This document shows positions 1 to 8,598 of a stretch of DNA of 64,000 bases, piece after piece (position 1 is the first letter of the stretch; each line of letters opens with the position of its first letter). The position numbers and the translations under genes were made by a program. Source of the stretch: Candidatus Dadabacteria bacterium (GTDB lineage Bacteria; Desulfobacterota_D; UBA1144; Nemesobacterales; Nemesobacteraceae); assembly GCA_022827275.1 (NCBI GenBank), contig JAJDTG010000021.1, positions 21,197 to 85,196 of the forward strand. Reading direction: 5' to 3'. The notes under the pieces were generated by a model. The model was given only the letters and a program-made list of their open reading frames with translations, was not told the origin of the DNA and did not search any database.

Positions 1-755
1 CGGTCTATTAGGTCGACATAGAATTCAACAAACTCGTCTACGAATTCCTTGAGCGTATCTCTGTCCACGACGTCGACGGCGCTTGTTTTGGGAACATAAT
101 GCGGACAGCGTAGTTTGGAAAAAGATAAATCCGAGAAATTATGGTGAAGTCCGGCGACAAGTACCGGGGGCGGCCCCGGGGGAAGTGCCGGTAGTTGCGG
201 TTCGACCATAGCGGCGCAGGCTGCTCTGGCTTCACCGTTGAGGGTGTAATCGACGCAGGCTACCCCGTCTTCACTTTTTTCCAACTCGTCCATGAGATTT
301 TTCATGGGACTATAATTATTCAGGGTTCCGCCCTGCGCCAAGGGGTAGAATGGATGGGGCTGCTGTATTACGCCCTCTTTGCTCATCCGCCATATGTATA
401 CGTCGTCGTTTTGCCAGTCTCCATCTTTTTCTTGAATGAGTCGGAGAAAGGGTGCGAGACCGTTGCGATAATCGGTTAATTGCGTTAAGTGGCCTTTTGC
501 GTGCAGCACGAGTTCCCGCATTTTCATCTTGTCCCCGGCCATGACGTCTCCCGCGGTTACGCTTCCGTTCTCATGGTTGTCCCCGGTGCCCGCTCGGGCC
601 GGGATCTCTGGATAGTTATGGGCATTCAGCGCCCCTGTGTATGAAAAGAAAACGAGCAGCGCCAGCACAGAAGCGAAAAGTACCGTTTTCCCTGTCTTTA
701 TGACGATTTCGTCGCGAAAGCGGCTTTCTGCTTTTTCCGAGTGTGTTGTTTTCAT
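1..755 (-). CDS. secreted Cache-like protein, C-terminus cut by the window edge
   Basis: The ORF track misses this gene because it runs off the left edge without a stop. Reading the minus strand from ATG at 755 gives 251 open codons. The N-terminus has a charged stretch and then a hydrophobic segment (VLFASVLALLVFFSYTGALNA) that looks like a signal peptide or anchor. Next comes a region with the look of a Cache sensor domain: DDVYIWRMSKEGVIQQPHPF, then a G-rich LAQGG turn. It is recognisably paralogous to the 450-aa protein at 16474-17826 (shared VY..HP, Y..(N)GE.R.AC, VAG.HH and DV blocks). A GAGGAG ribosome site lies about 7 nt upstream of the ATG, and a TATTAT-type -10 lies further up. Ligand and output are unknown. 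I am confident that it is coding and secreted, and less so of the Cache assignment. Confidence 0.75.
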   Translation of the reverse strand, partial: MKTTHSEKAESRFRDEIVIKTGKTVLFASVLALLVFFSYTGALNAHNYPEIPARAGTGDNHENGSVTAGDVMAGDKMKMRELVLHAKGHLTQLTDYRNGLAPFLRLIQEKDGDWQNDDVYIWRMSKEGVIQQPHPFYPLAQGGTLNNYSPMKNLMDELEKSEDGVACVDYTLNGEARAACAAMVEPQLPALPPGPPPVLVAGLHHNFSDLSFSKLRCPHYVPKTSAVDVVDRDTLKEFVDEFVEFYVDLID

Positions 756-824
756 GCTGGAATCTCCTCTGTTCACCTTAGTTCTTCAGCTCCATTACTA
801 CCCTTTTATAATACCATAACCTTC

Positions 825-839
825 TGCCCGGATGGGGCA
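825..839 (-). terminator. short hairpin just after pgi
   Basis: TGCCC and GGGCA form a 5-bp stem with a 5-nt loop, about 10 nt past the pgi stop. It has no clear U-run, so it could be a weak terminator or chance. Confidence 0.25.
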
Positions 840-849
840 AGCGGTGCCG

Positions 850-2571
850 TCAAGCGACAAGAAACCGGGAGATCTTTCGGATGCTTGCGGCTGCCTCGTA
901 CGGAATTCCGATGCTCACTATCGCCCTTCCCTTTTCGCTAAGAGACTTGAAGTCGCCCGTGGCCTGCGCGGTCTTTAGTATTCCGAAGGAAAATATCGAC
1001 TCCGCGGAACCAACCTCATCAGGTATGGGAAGATCGTTCGCGTTACGGCTTACGATCTGGATGAAGAATCCTTCCCCTGAATCTCCCTTGTGAAGCTGGC
1101 CGGTTGAGTGGAGAAATCTGGGGCCGAAGCCCATAGTTACGGGTACGGATGATATGTTCTCGATCTGCTCCCGGAGGGAGTGGAGTTCCTTTGAATTCTC
1201 TTCTCCCGGGTCCACGTACGCATGGATCGATATGTAGCCCGTTTTTTTCGAAGAGAGGGTGCTTCTTAAATGTTCCGGGGATTCTATGTCTCTGTTGCTT
1301 GAGAAAACGAGATCCTCTATGGAAAAGTCGGTTTTACGGGGTTCGGTTTCTCCGGTTTCCCTGTAGAGCTTAAGAAACTTTCTGGCAAAAGCCTTTGCGG
1401 ACTCTACATCGGGCTGATCGAAGGGGTTTATTCCCATAATGCTTCCCGCAACGGCAACCGCGAACTCAAAACGCAGAAATTCAGCCGCAACCGCGTCGGG
1501 CGAGTCAACGGTTATTCGTACGAAGGGAACACCACCCCGCGCGAGACGTTCCGAGACGGCATCCGTGTCATCGTCCCCTCTCAGGGAAAAAACAATATAC
1601 GCCCTGTCCTCACCGGGTTGCGGCGCTAGGGCGCCCGGCTCGTCAAGCAACGGAAGGATGCCGACGCCCTCTTTTCCAAGACTCTCGGCAATCAGCTGTT
1701 CTGCCCAGTAGCCGAAAGGGAAAAGTTTTTCAGAGAAAACAAAACCCAGCTTGTTTCTTCCCTCCCTCGCCATCACCCCGAGAAAGGTTCCCAGGCGGAG
1801 GGAAGGACTCTCGTTACAGTCTCCCGAAGCTGCGGCGCTTTTAAGTTCAAGCAGCACTGAGGAGGCGGACTGAAGTATCGCGCGCGCATCGACTCCGGCA
1901 AGTGCGGCCGGGACAAGGCCGAAGTAGGAGAGCGCGCTGAACCTTCCACCTACGTTCGGGTCGTTTATAAACACCTTTCTGAATCCGTGTTTGTGGGAGG
2001 TGTCGATCAGCTTTGAGCCGGGATCCGTTATGCAGATGAAATGTTCCCCCGCGGAGTCAGTTTCTTTTGCGAGTTCGCCGTAAAAATATTTCATCAGGGA
2101 AACGGTTTCCACCGTCGAACCTGATTTTGAGGAGACTACGAAGATTGTTTTCGGAAGACTGATGTTCTGCCGGGTTTTCAGTATGAAATCGGGATCCGTC
2201 GTATCAAGAAGGGTAAGACGCAGGAAGCCGCCCCGGGGAGCGAGTATGTTTCTGAACACCTCGCAGGAGAGGCTTGAGCCTCCCATGCCGAGAACCACTA
2301 CGTCGGTGAATCCCGCTTTTCGCACCGATTCTGAGAAATCGCGGATTTCATCCGTCGCCCCGAGCATGTTTTCGGGAAGGTGTACCCAGCCGAGTCGGTT
2401 TGTGATTTCCGAAGGGTCATCCGCCCAGAGCAGGTAATCGTGACCGAAGAATCTCTTGGCAAAGCGGTTTTTTTTGAACTTGAGCAGCTGGGATTCAATT
2501 GCGCTTTGGTAATCGCCCGCGTATTCCGTGTAGCTTAGCGACTCGAAACCGGCTTTGTTCTCGGCGGACAC
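850..2571 (-). CDS. pgi: glucose-6-phosphate isomerase (SIS type)
   Basis: Interconverts glucose 6-phosphate and fructose 6-phosphate in the cytoplasm. The 573-aa protein shows the sugar-isomerase fold signature: LGMGGSSLS around residues 94-102 and the phosphate-binding VVSSKSGSTVET at 145-156. It resembles the isomerase half of the fused transaldolase-Pgi proteins found in several bacteria; no transaldolase part is present here. The start is GTG at 2571, two bases after the tkt stop, so the pair is surely co-transcribed and probably translationally coupled. The pairing with transketolase suggests joint supply of the pentose phosphate pathway. Confidence 0.9.
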   Translation of the reverse strand: MSAENKAGFESLSYTEYAGDYQSAIESQLLKFKKNRFAKRFFGHDYLLWADDPSEITNRLGWVHLPENMLGATDEIRDFSESVRKAGFTDVVVLGMGGSSLSCEVFRNILAPRGGFLRLTLLDTTDPDFILKTRQNISLPKTIFVVSSKSGSTVETVSLMKYFYGELAKETDSAGEHFICITDPGSKLIDTSHKHGFRKVFINDPNVGGRFSALSYFGLVPAALAGVDARAILQSASSVLLELKSAAASGDCNESPSLRLGTFLGVMAREGRNKLGFVFSEKLFPFGYWAEQLIAESLGKEGVGILPLLDEPGALAPQPGEDRAYIVFSLRGDDDTDAVSERLARGGVPFVRITVDSPDAVAAEFLRFEFAVAVAGSIMGINPFDQPDVESAKAFARKFLKLYRETGETEPRKTDFSIEDLVFSSNRDIESPEHLRSTLSSKKTGYISIHAYVDPGEENSKELHSLREQIENISSVPVTMGFGPRFLHSTGQLHKGDSGEGFFIQIVSRNANDLPIPDEVGSAESIFSFGILKTAQATGDFKSLSEKGRAIVSIGIPYEAAASIRKISRFLVA

Positions 2572-2573
2572 GG

Positions 2574-4568
2574 CTAGTCACCAAGCAGGTCGAGACATTC
2601 TTTGAGTATGGTTTCGGCGTTAAAACCGAAATTGTTCATGACGTCCTGATACGGGGCCGACTCTCCGAAGCAGTCTATTCCGTAGGCTTTGGCGGAAGAG
2701 CTCGAGCCGATGAATCTTTCCCATCCAAGCGTCGCTCCCGCCTCAACGCTGATCCTTGTGGGTACGGAAGGCGGCAGTACGCTGTCTTTATACTCCCGGG
2801 GCTGTGCTTCGAATAGGCTCCAGCAGGGAAGGCTCACCACTCTCGGGTTTTTTCCCGTTTCCCGTAGTTTTTCATAAACTTCAAGGCAGACATGAACCTC
2901 AGAACCTGTGGATATCAGTATAATGTCGGGCGCGCCGTCTGAGTCCGCAAGTACGTAACCGCCCGCAAGAGCTCCCTCGGCCGCCGAGTAGCGGTCCCTG
3001 TCTATTACCGGAACGTTCTGTCTTGTGAGAATGAACGCGGCGGGGCGGTCCGTGAGTCCCATCACGTGCTTCCAGAGGACCGCTAGCTCGTTCGCATCAC
3101 AGGGTCGTATGACATCGATGTTGGGAGTGACTCTCAGGGTCGCCAGATGTTCTATGGGCTGGTGCGTGGGTCCGTCTTCGCCGACCCCTATACTGTCGTG
3201 GGTAAAAATGTAGATGACGGGCAGTTTCATCAGGCCCGCGAGCCTTATCGAAGGTTTCATGTAGTCGGCAAAGACGAAATAGGTCGAGGCATAGGTCTTC
3301 AGTCCGCTGAGGCACATGCCGCTTGCTATTGCCGCCATTGAGTGTTCCCTGACTCCGAAATGAAAATTTCTTCCCTCCCTGTCCTCGGCGGAAAAGCTCG
3401 TCGTACACTTAAGATAGGTTTTAGTCGAAGAGCCCACATCAGCGGCGCCGCCCATAAACCACGGCACTTTTTTCCCTATGGCATTGATTATGCTCGAGTT
3501 CGCGGAACGAGTCGCAACCGGATCTGCGGGATAGGGAAAAAATGGGATGTCAACGTCCCACCCCTCAGGCAGCTTCCTTTTACTAAACATCTCAAAGTCG
3601 TGAGCAAGTTCCGGATATTCGTTTGAATACTTCCTGAAATTCTCCTTCCAGGCCGCTTCGGCATCGTTTCCTCTGGCGATCGCTCCTTCTCTGTAGGAGA
3701 GGATTTCATCTGGAACGTGAAAGTTCCCCGGTGCGTTCCATCCGTAAAATTCCTTTGTCAGACTGACTTCCTCCTCTCCAAGCGGAGCTCCGTGGGCCTC
3801 GCACGTGTTCTGCTTGTTGGGGCTTCCGTATGCTATCTGGCTTTTCAATATGAGAATGGAGGGCTTCTTGGTTTCGGACCGCGCGCGAACAAGGGCTTTT
3901 TCAATTTCTCCAAGATTGTTTGCGTCCGAGACTTCTTCCACGTGCCAGTTGTAGGATTCGAACCGCATCTCCGTGTCCTCGGAATATGCAAGCGAAGTGC
4001 TGCCCTCGATTGTTATGCTGTTGCTGTCGTATATCCAGATCAAATTTCCGAGTCCCAGATGTCCCGCTATGGATGCGGCTTCTGAGGAAATTCCTTCCAT
4101 CATGTCCCCGTCACTGCAGATTGAATACACATGATGATTTATTATATCGTGGCCGGGACGGTTGAAGTGCTCCGAAAGCCATTTACTTGCTATGGCCATT
4201 CCAACCGAATTCGATACTCCCTGCCCCAGAGGCCCGGTCGTGGTCTCAACTCCGGCCGTGATTCCCAGTTCGGGGTGACCGGGACAGCGGCTGTGGAGGC
4301 TTCGGAATTTCTTTATATCGTCAATCGAGATGTCGTATCCGTTTACATAGAGGGCGGCGTAGAGAAGCATGGAAGCGTGACCGGCAGAAAGGACGAAGCG
4401 GTCGCGATTGGTCCAGCTCGGGTTTTTGGGGTTATGCCTTAAGAACTTGTCGAAAAGCACGAAAGCCGTGGGAGCGAGAGCCATCGGGGTTCCCGGATGG
4501 CCGGACTTCGCTTTTTCCACCGCATCCATCGCGAGAGTTCTTATGCAGTTGATTACAAGGTTCTCCAA
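2574..4568 (-). CDS. tkt: transketolase
   Basis: Thiamine-diphosphate enzyme that moves two-carbon units between ketoses and aldoses in the pentose phosphate pathway. The 664-aa length is typical. Visible family motifs are the N-terminal RTLAMDAVEKAKSGHPGTPM, the TGPLGQG segment, the cofactor-binding SDGDMMEG followed by the conserved Asn in YDSNSITIEG, and the pyrimidine-domain GVREHSMAAIASGM. The start is TTG at 4568, chosen because it begins exactly where the family alignment begins and has GAGGA about 7 nt upstream; no in-frame ATG fits. First gene of the tkt-pgi operon, divergent from the SDR gene across a 210-bp spacer. Confidence 0.95.
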   Translation of the reverse strand: MENLVINCIRTLAMDAVEKAKSGHPGTPMALAPTAFVLFDKFLRHNPKNPSWTNRDRFVLSAGHASMLLYAALYVNGYDISIDDIKKFRSLHSRCPGHPELGITAGVETTTGPLGQGVSNSVGMAIASKWLSEHFNRPGHDIINHHVYSICSDGDMMEGISSEAASIAGHLGLGNLIWIYDSNSITIEGSTSLAYSEDTEMRFESYNWHVEEVSDANNLGEIEKALVRARSETKKPSILILKSQIAYGSPNKQNTCEAHGAPLGEEEVSLTKEFYGWNAPGNFHVPDEILSYREGAIARGNDAEAAWKENFRKYSNEYPELAHDFEMFSKRKLPEGWDVDIPFFPYPADPVATRSANSSIINAIGKKVPWFMGGAADVGSSTKTYLKCTTSFSAEDREGRNFHFGVREHSMAAIASGMCLSGLKTYASTYFVFADYMKPSIRLAGLMKLPVIYIFTHDSIGVGEDGPTHQPIEHLATLRVTPNIDVIRPCDANELAVLWKHVMGLTDRPAAFILTRQNVPVIDRDRYSAAEGALAGGYVLADSDGAPDIILISTGSEVHVCLEVYEKLRETGKNPRVVSLPCWSLFEAQPREYKDSVLPPSVPTRISVEAGATLGWERFIGSSSSAKAYGIDCFGESAPYQDVMNNFGFNAETILKECLDLLGD

Positions 4569-4753
4569 ATTTTCATCCTCGGGGAGAAATCCGCACGGAA
4601 AATTAAAAATCCGTTCCGGCGCGCGCCGGATTCATGTAAAGCGACGGCCGGGGTTTCGCTTTTGCGGGCCGTTTTTAAATTTACTTATAATAAACAATGG
4701 GAATAATATAGCAACATATATCCGGAGGCGGTTTTCGCGGCGTGCGTACGACA

Positions 4754-4782
4754 TGAAACCCGCCGTTTCACGTGCGAAATGA
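4754..4782 (+). other. possible 9-codon leader ORF overlapping the SDR start
   Basis: ATG at 4754 opens a short frame (MKPAVSRAK) whose TGA overlaps the ATG of the next gene in an ATGA arrangement, as in translational coupling. A GGAGG lies upstream but about 30 nt away, so translation is doubtful. Confidence 0.2.
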
Positions 4783-5492
4783 AAAAGGCGGCTTTGGTTA
4801 CAGGTGGGGCGGTGAGAATAGGAAAGGAGATTTCCCTTAACCTCGCACAAAAGGGCTATAATATCGCCCTCCACTACAACTCTTCGGAAAAAGAAGCCTT
4901 AGCTACAAGGGAACTGATTCTCAAGAGCGGTGTTAAATGCGACCTTTTCCAGTGTGACCTTTCATCACCTGATAGCGCGAGAGACCTTGTCCCTGAAGTC
5001 ATGGAGAGCCTTGGGGAGCTCTGCGTTCTTGTTAACAACGCCTCGATCTTTGAGAACGTCGGGTTCCATGATGTCACCCCGGAGTTTCTTGAGACCGACA
5101 TGGCCATAAACTTCAAGGCTCCTTTCTTTCTCTCGCAATCTTTTTCCACCGAGACTAGCGGAGGGCTTATCATTAATTTTCTTGACACTAGGATCAGGAA
5201 AAATCCCGTCGAGCATTTCTCCTACAATCTGAGCAAGAAATGCCTTTATCATTTGACTAAAATGCTCTCAAGAGAACTCGCTCCCGATTTTCGGGTAAAT
5301 GCCTTGTGCCCAGGAGCCGTGCTTGCTCCCCCGGGGTTTGGGGATGACTATGTTCACAGGATGGCACAGGGAACTCCGATGAAGCGTCCAGGTTCTATTG
5401 AGGATATAATAAACGCGTTTAACTATCTTCTAGAGAATAATTACGTTACCGGAGAGTGTCTTTTCGTTGACGGAGGCATGAGCCTTACCTGA
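4779..5492 (+). CDS. SDR-family pteridine reductase / FolM-like protein
   Basis: Short-chain dehydrogenase of 237 aa with an N-terminal dinucleotide-binding motif TGGAVRIG (the TGxxxRxG variant typical of pteridine reductases), NNAS around residue 86, and catalytic YNLSK. The position normally holding the catalytic Ser carries Asp (INFLDTRIR), giving the Asp-Tyr-Lys triad known from Leishmania PTR1 and E. coli FolM. The gene lies 4 nt before folB and near folK, so reduction of dihydropterin, dihydromonapterin or dihydrofolate with NADPH is the likely role. Since no folA is visible here, it could be an alternative dihydrofolate reductase, but that is inference. Confidence 0.8.
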   Translation: MKKAALVTGGAVRIGKEISLNLAQKGYNIALHYNSSEKEALATRELILKSGVKCDLFQCDLSSPDSARDLVPEVMESLGELCVLVNNASIFENVGFHDVTPEFLETDMAINFKAPFFLSQSFSTETSGGLIINFLDTRIRKNPVEHFSYNLSKKCLYHLTKMLSRELAPDFRVNALCPGAVLAPPGFGDDYVHRMAQGTPMKRPGSIEDIINAFNYLLENNYVTGECLFVDGGMSLT

Positions 5493-5496
5493 TGAG

Positions 5497-5844
5497 ATGA
5501 TAATAAAAATTGAAAACCTTAGGCTTCGCACGATAATAGGAGTTTATGATTGGGAAAAGGAGAACCGCCAGGACCTGATCATAAACGTCACCATCGATTT
5601 CGACGGACGCAAGGCTGTCGAGAGCGACAGCATAGACGATACTTTGGACTACAAGGCCATAAATAAAAAGATCATAAGCTTTGTGGAGACGAATGATTTT
5701 AACCTGCTTGAGAGGGTTGCCGGGGGCATATGCGATATAGTTTTTGAGGATCCGGCGGTGAGGTGGGCGTCGGCGAAGGTGGACAAACCCGGGGCACTTC
5801 GCTTCGCCGATTCCGTTTCGGTAACCGAAGCGAGGGAGAGATAG
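5497..5844 (+). CDS. folB: dihydroneopterin aldolase (or epimerase)
   Basis: Folate-pathway enzyme that cleaves dihydroneopterin to 6-hydroxymethyl-dihydropterin. The 115-aa protein has the family features: GVYDWEKENRQDLIINVTI near the start, DDTLDYKAI, the FNLLERVAGGI block with the conserved Glu, and KPGALRFADSVSV at the end. Length matches FolB. It begins 4 nt after the SDR stop, so the two are one transcription unit. FolX epimerases are close relatives; proximity to folK favours FolB. Confidence 0.88.
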   Translation: MIIKIENLRLRTIIGVYDWEKENRQDLIINVTIDFDGRKAVESDSIDDTLDYKAINKKIISFVETNDFNLLERVAGGICDIVFEDPAVRWASAKVDKPGALRFADSVSVTEARER

Positions 5845-6073
5845 ACGGGTTCTTGGGAAGACCGGGATTGCGGCGAGACTAGGGCGACTTTTCTGGTTTG
5901 ACGAGGATTTTGAATGCGTAGCGGTCGCGCGGGATTCTTCTCCTTCTGGACGAAACCGAAATCTCTTGGCAATACCACAGTTCTCCGAGACATTGCTGGC
6001 GAGTTTCCAAGGGGTGTCTGCATTCGGGACCATCTCGAATGATTTTATGCGTGATCTAGACATGCAGAACTGA
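5824..6073 (+). pseudogene. possible decayed reading frame after folB
   Basis: An open frame without a usable start codon follows folB in a different phase and ends at the TGA near 6073. The translation (for example RLGRLFWFDEDFECVAVARD) has coding-like composition, but I recognise no family. It may be a gene remnant or chance. The rest of the 5845-6345 gap holds the duplicated leader described separately and nothing else I can name. Confidence 0.25.
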
Positions 6074-6221
6074 ATGGTCTGGTAGTCAGCCGGATGTGCT
6101 CACGTATGAGAACACGCCAGTACTTACCGTATCTCGAACCGGAGGTCGTGCGTGAGAAACTCCTGTGCTATATGCGATAATGGTGATGCCGGGAGAGAAA
6201 ACTGCGAATTTCAAGACATGC

Positions 6222-6378
6222 TTTTAACTTTTGGTTGTCTGGATGTAGAACATGATCGCTGATTATGATTAGGCGGGAGCATTGGTTAAGGCGGTAGATT
6301 TGAAAATGCAATTGATTTTTAGTCGTCTAAATATAAAATATAGTTATGATTAGGCGAGAGTATTGGCTAAAGCGGCTT
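6222..6378 (+). repeat. imperfect direct duplication of the DUF4143 gene leader and first codons
   Basis: Two diverged copies of about 70-75 bp lie about 81 bp apart. Copy 1 (6222-6297) carries ATGATTAGGCGGGAGCATTG and reads MIRREHWLRR then stop. Copy 2 (6311-6378) carries ATGATTAGGCGAGAGTATTG and is the true start MIRREYWLKRL. Upstream parts (TTTTGGTTGTCT versus TTTTAGTCGTCT) also match. Confidence 0.75.
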
Positions 6379-7494
6379 CAGGATGCTTGGTATCGTCGTT
6401 CCATTGTCTGGCTCGCCGGAGTAAGGAGGACGGGCAAGACGACCTTGGCAAAAATGCTGCCTGAAGCAATTTACCTGAACTGCGACCTACCTTCCACGCA
6501 GAGAATTCTGCTGGATCCCGAACTGTTTTTGCGTAGCAACCCAACTGATAAACTTCTGATTCTGGATGAAGTTCATCAATTGGCGGATCCGAGTCTATGT
6601 CTTAAAATTATGGCGGATGAATATCCTGAAATGCGTGTGTTGGCTACCGGTTCGTCCACACTTAACGCTACGCGTAAGTTCCGCGACACACTTGCGGGAC
6701 GCAAACGTTCCATTCGTCTGCTTCCGGTTCTCTGGCGGGAATGCGTTGCGGAATTCGGAATAAAGGATCTTGACCGGCGTCTGCTCCATGGCGGTCTGCC
6801 GGAACCACTGCTGTCCGAAAACATAGACCCCGCTTTCTACCGTGAGTGGATAGACAGTTTCTACGCTCGGGATATGCAGGAACTTTTCGGCATACGCAAC
6901 CGGCGGGGATTTCTCTCGCTGCTGCGTCTGCTGCTGCGCCAGAGCGGTGGGCAGGTGGATTATTCGCGCCTAGCATCTGACAGCGGGCTGAGTCAACCTA
7001 CCGTAAAGACTCATATGGAGTCCATGCGGATCGCCTGTGCGATACACCTTGTCCCGCCCTTTCACGGCGGCGGAAAACGGGAGATAGTGGCCCGCCCGAA
7101 GTGTTATGCGTTTGATACCGGGTTTGTCTGCCACGAGAGGGGCTGGGACTCCATAAGGGACGAGGACCGTGGTCTGCTCTGGGAGCATCTGGTAATTGAC
7201 GCGTTGCGCAGTTGCCATGCGGATGACTCTATCTTTTACTGGCGGGACAAGTCGGGCCGCGAGATAGACTTTGTCGTACGTCGCGGACGGGAACGCGTGG
7301 ATACCATAGAATGCAAAATCAATCTTGAAAAGCTGACTACAACGGCTACGGAAGTTTTTCGTGGCTACTATCCCGAAGGGGACAACTATATGGTGAGTCC
7401 AGGCGTTGAGACATCTTACAGTATCCGCAGAGGTGGCCTGACCTACACGGTCTGCGCTCCTGACAGCGAACCGGGCTGGCCGCGCATTCCATGA
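6346..7494 (+). CDS. AAA ATPase with DUF4143 (copy 1)
   Basis: A 382-aa member of the AAA_14/DUF4143 family. The N-terminal ATPase has Walker A GVRRTGKTTLA (residues 26-36) and Walker B LLILDEVHQL near residue 74. A winged-helix-like middle (DYSRLASDSGLSQPTVKTHM) and a C-terminal DUF4143 module with nuclease-like FYWRDKSGREIDFVVRRG and ECKIN follow. The last motif is a D...ExK arrangement reminiscent of PD-(D/E)xK folds. These proteins are abundant in some bacteria and archaea, often mobile in distribution, and their function is not established. It splits the folate cluster, so it is probably a later arrival; its leader is duplicated just upstream. Confidence 0.88.
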   Translation: MIRREYWLKRLQDAWYRRSIVWLAGVRRTGKTTLAKMLPEAIYLNCDLPSTQRILLDPELFLRSNPTDKLLILDEVHQLADPSLCLKIMADEYPEMRVLATGSSTLNATRKFRDTLAGRKRSIRLLPVLWRECVAEFGIKDLDRRLLHGGLPEPLLSENIDPAFYREWIDSFYARDMQELFGIRNRRGFLSLLRLLLRQSGGQVDYSRLASDSGLSQPTVKTHMESMRIACAIHLVPPFHGGGKREIVARPKCYAFDTGFVCHERGWDSIRDEDRGLLWEHLVIDALRSCHADDSIFYWRDKSGREIDFVVRRGRERVDTIECKINLEKLTTTATEVFRGYYPEGDNYMVSPGVETSYSIRRGGLTYTVCAPDSEPGWPRIP

Positions 7495-7527
7495 GCTTCG
7501 CTAGGGATGTTTGTTAGAGATTGCTGG

Positions 7528-7552
7528 CAAAAAACAGCGACGCCAGCGACCT
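7528..7552 (+). other. GCTGGC/GCCAGC hairpin after the DUF4143 gene
   Basis: A 6-bp stem with a 13-nt loop lies about 35 nt after the stop. It has no T-run. It may help end the ATPase transcript before folK. Confidence 0.25.
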
Positions 7553-7613
7553 CGGTCAATGCGATTTCAGTTATAATTTCCGGGTTTTAAACCATTAATA
7601 TAAGGTAACTGGG

Positions 7614-8024
7614 TTGAATACAGTTATTGTTGGAATTGGCTCAAACATAGATGCCGAGAAGAACGTAAGTGCCGCCAAACGAATGCTCGGGGAAAAACTC
7701 AACGTTCTCAGAGAATCGGAATTCGTGAGAACTAGGCCTATAGGGCCACGGCAGCAGCAGGATTTTCTAAACGGTTCCCTGCTGCTAAAAACCCGTCTTG
7801 GCCTTAAGCAACTGAAAATCCTGCTCAAGGGAGTGGAGATTGCTCTTGGAAGGGGTGTCAAAGAGGATCGCTACGGCCCGAGAAAAATGGATCTGGATAT
7901 ACTCGTGTGGAACGGAGAGATTGTTGATTCCGATGTTTACGAGCGGGGATTTCTTCGCCGCTCCGTGATCGAACTTTGTCCTGAACTTGAAAAAACATTG
8001 AAGGGGGAGCAGGGTCCTGCTTGA
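7614..8024 (+). CDS. folK: 2-amino-4-hydroxy-6-hydroxymethyldihydropteridine pyrophosphokinase
   Basis: Transfers pyrophosphate from ATP to 6-hydroxymethyl-dihydropterin, the step after FolB. The 136-aa protein shows GIGSNIDAEKNV at the start, the RTRPIG and QQDFLNGSLLL segments, and DRYGPRKMDLDILVWNGE, a variant of the family signature RxGPRxLDLDIL. The start is TTG at 7614 with AAGGT upstream. It overlaps the proposed hpt start by 8 nt. It is on the short side of the family but all core motifs are present. Confidence 0.9.
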   Translation: MNTVIVGIGSNIDAEKNVSAAKRMLGEKLNVLRESEFVRTRPIGPRQQQDFLNGSLLLKTRLGLKQLKILLKGVEIALGRGVKEDRYGPRKMDLDILVWNGEIVDSDVYERGFLRRSVIELCPELEKTLKGEQGPA

Positions 8025-8559
8025 AGAAACCGAAATCCTGGAAGGCGTCGGGCTTAAAAAGTTTCTCTCAAAAGACGATATAGAAAACGCCGTTTCGAGG
8101 CTTGCAAGGCAACTTTCAGGAGACTACAAGGGGAAAACTCCCGTTGCGGTCTGCGTTCTTAAGGGGGCGCGTCCCTTTTTTGAAGATCTTCTGGCGCAGG
8201 TGACCGTTAAAGTTGAAAAGCAGTTCCTCAGGGTTTCAAGCTACAGAAAAGGGGCGAGACCGGGGCGCCTCGAGCTCTTAAGAGATATTGAATGCGAATT
8301 GGGGGGCAGGGACGTTATAATAGTTGAGGATATAATTGACACTTCGGAGACTGCGAAGTTTATCCTGCGGCACATGGGATCTAAAAACCCGGATTCGCTT
8401 CGAATATGTACGCTTATAGATAAGAGGGGAAAGGACCCAATGGGTCCCGCGCCCGATTACACGGGTTTTCAGGTGGATGAAGGTTTTCTGGTGGGCTACG
8501 GAATGGACTACATGGAGAGGGGAAGATCACTTGAGGATATATACCTGCTTCAGGAGTAG
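8017..8559 (+). CDS. hpt: hypoxanthine phosphoribosyltransferase, probable CTG start
   Basis: Purine-salvage enzyme that joins PRPP to hypoxanthine or guanine. The PRPP-binding loop reads VIIVEDIIDTSETA (usually ...DTGxT), and the end has VGYGMDYMERGRSLEDIYLL. The ORF track begins only at an internal GTG (8200), which would drop a third of the protein. Continuous in-frame homology runs upstream through VAVCVLKGARPFFEDLL and FLSKDDIENAV, back to CTG CTT GAA at 8017. This gives 180 aa, the usual length, and GGGGGAG sits 7 nt before the CTG. No ATG, GTG or TTG exists in that stretch. A sequencing error is the alternative. Confidence 0.82.
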   Translation: MLEETEILEGVGLKKFLSKDDIENAVSRLARQLSGDYKGKTPVAVCVLKGARPFFEDLLAQVTVKVEKQFLRVSSYRKGARPGRLELLRDIECELGGRDVIIVEDIIDTSETAKFILRHMGSKNPDSLRICTLIDKRGKDPMGPAPDYTGFQVDEGFLVGYGMDYMERGRSLEDIYLLQE

Positions 8560-8598
8560 CTTCATTCTTGCTCCCGACAAAAGGCTACGGAGACGGAC

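Noticed and set aside
195-479. 94-aa + strand ORF
   Set aside because: It lies antisense to the truncated secreted protein at 1-755, which has a signal peptide and a paralogue in the window.
5485-6063. 192-aa minus-strand ORF over folB
   Set aside because: Shadow of folB and its downstream region; no family features, and folB is clear on the other strand.
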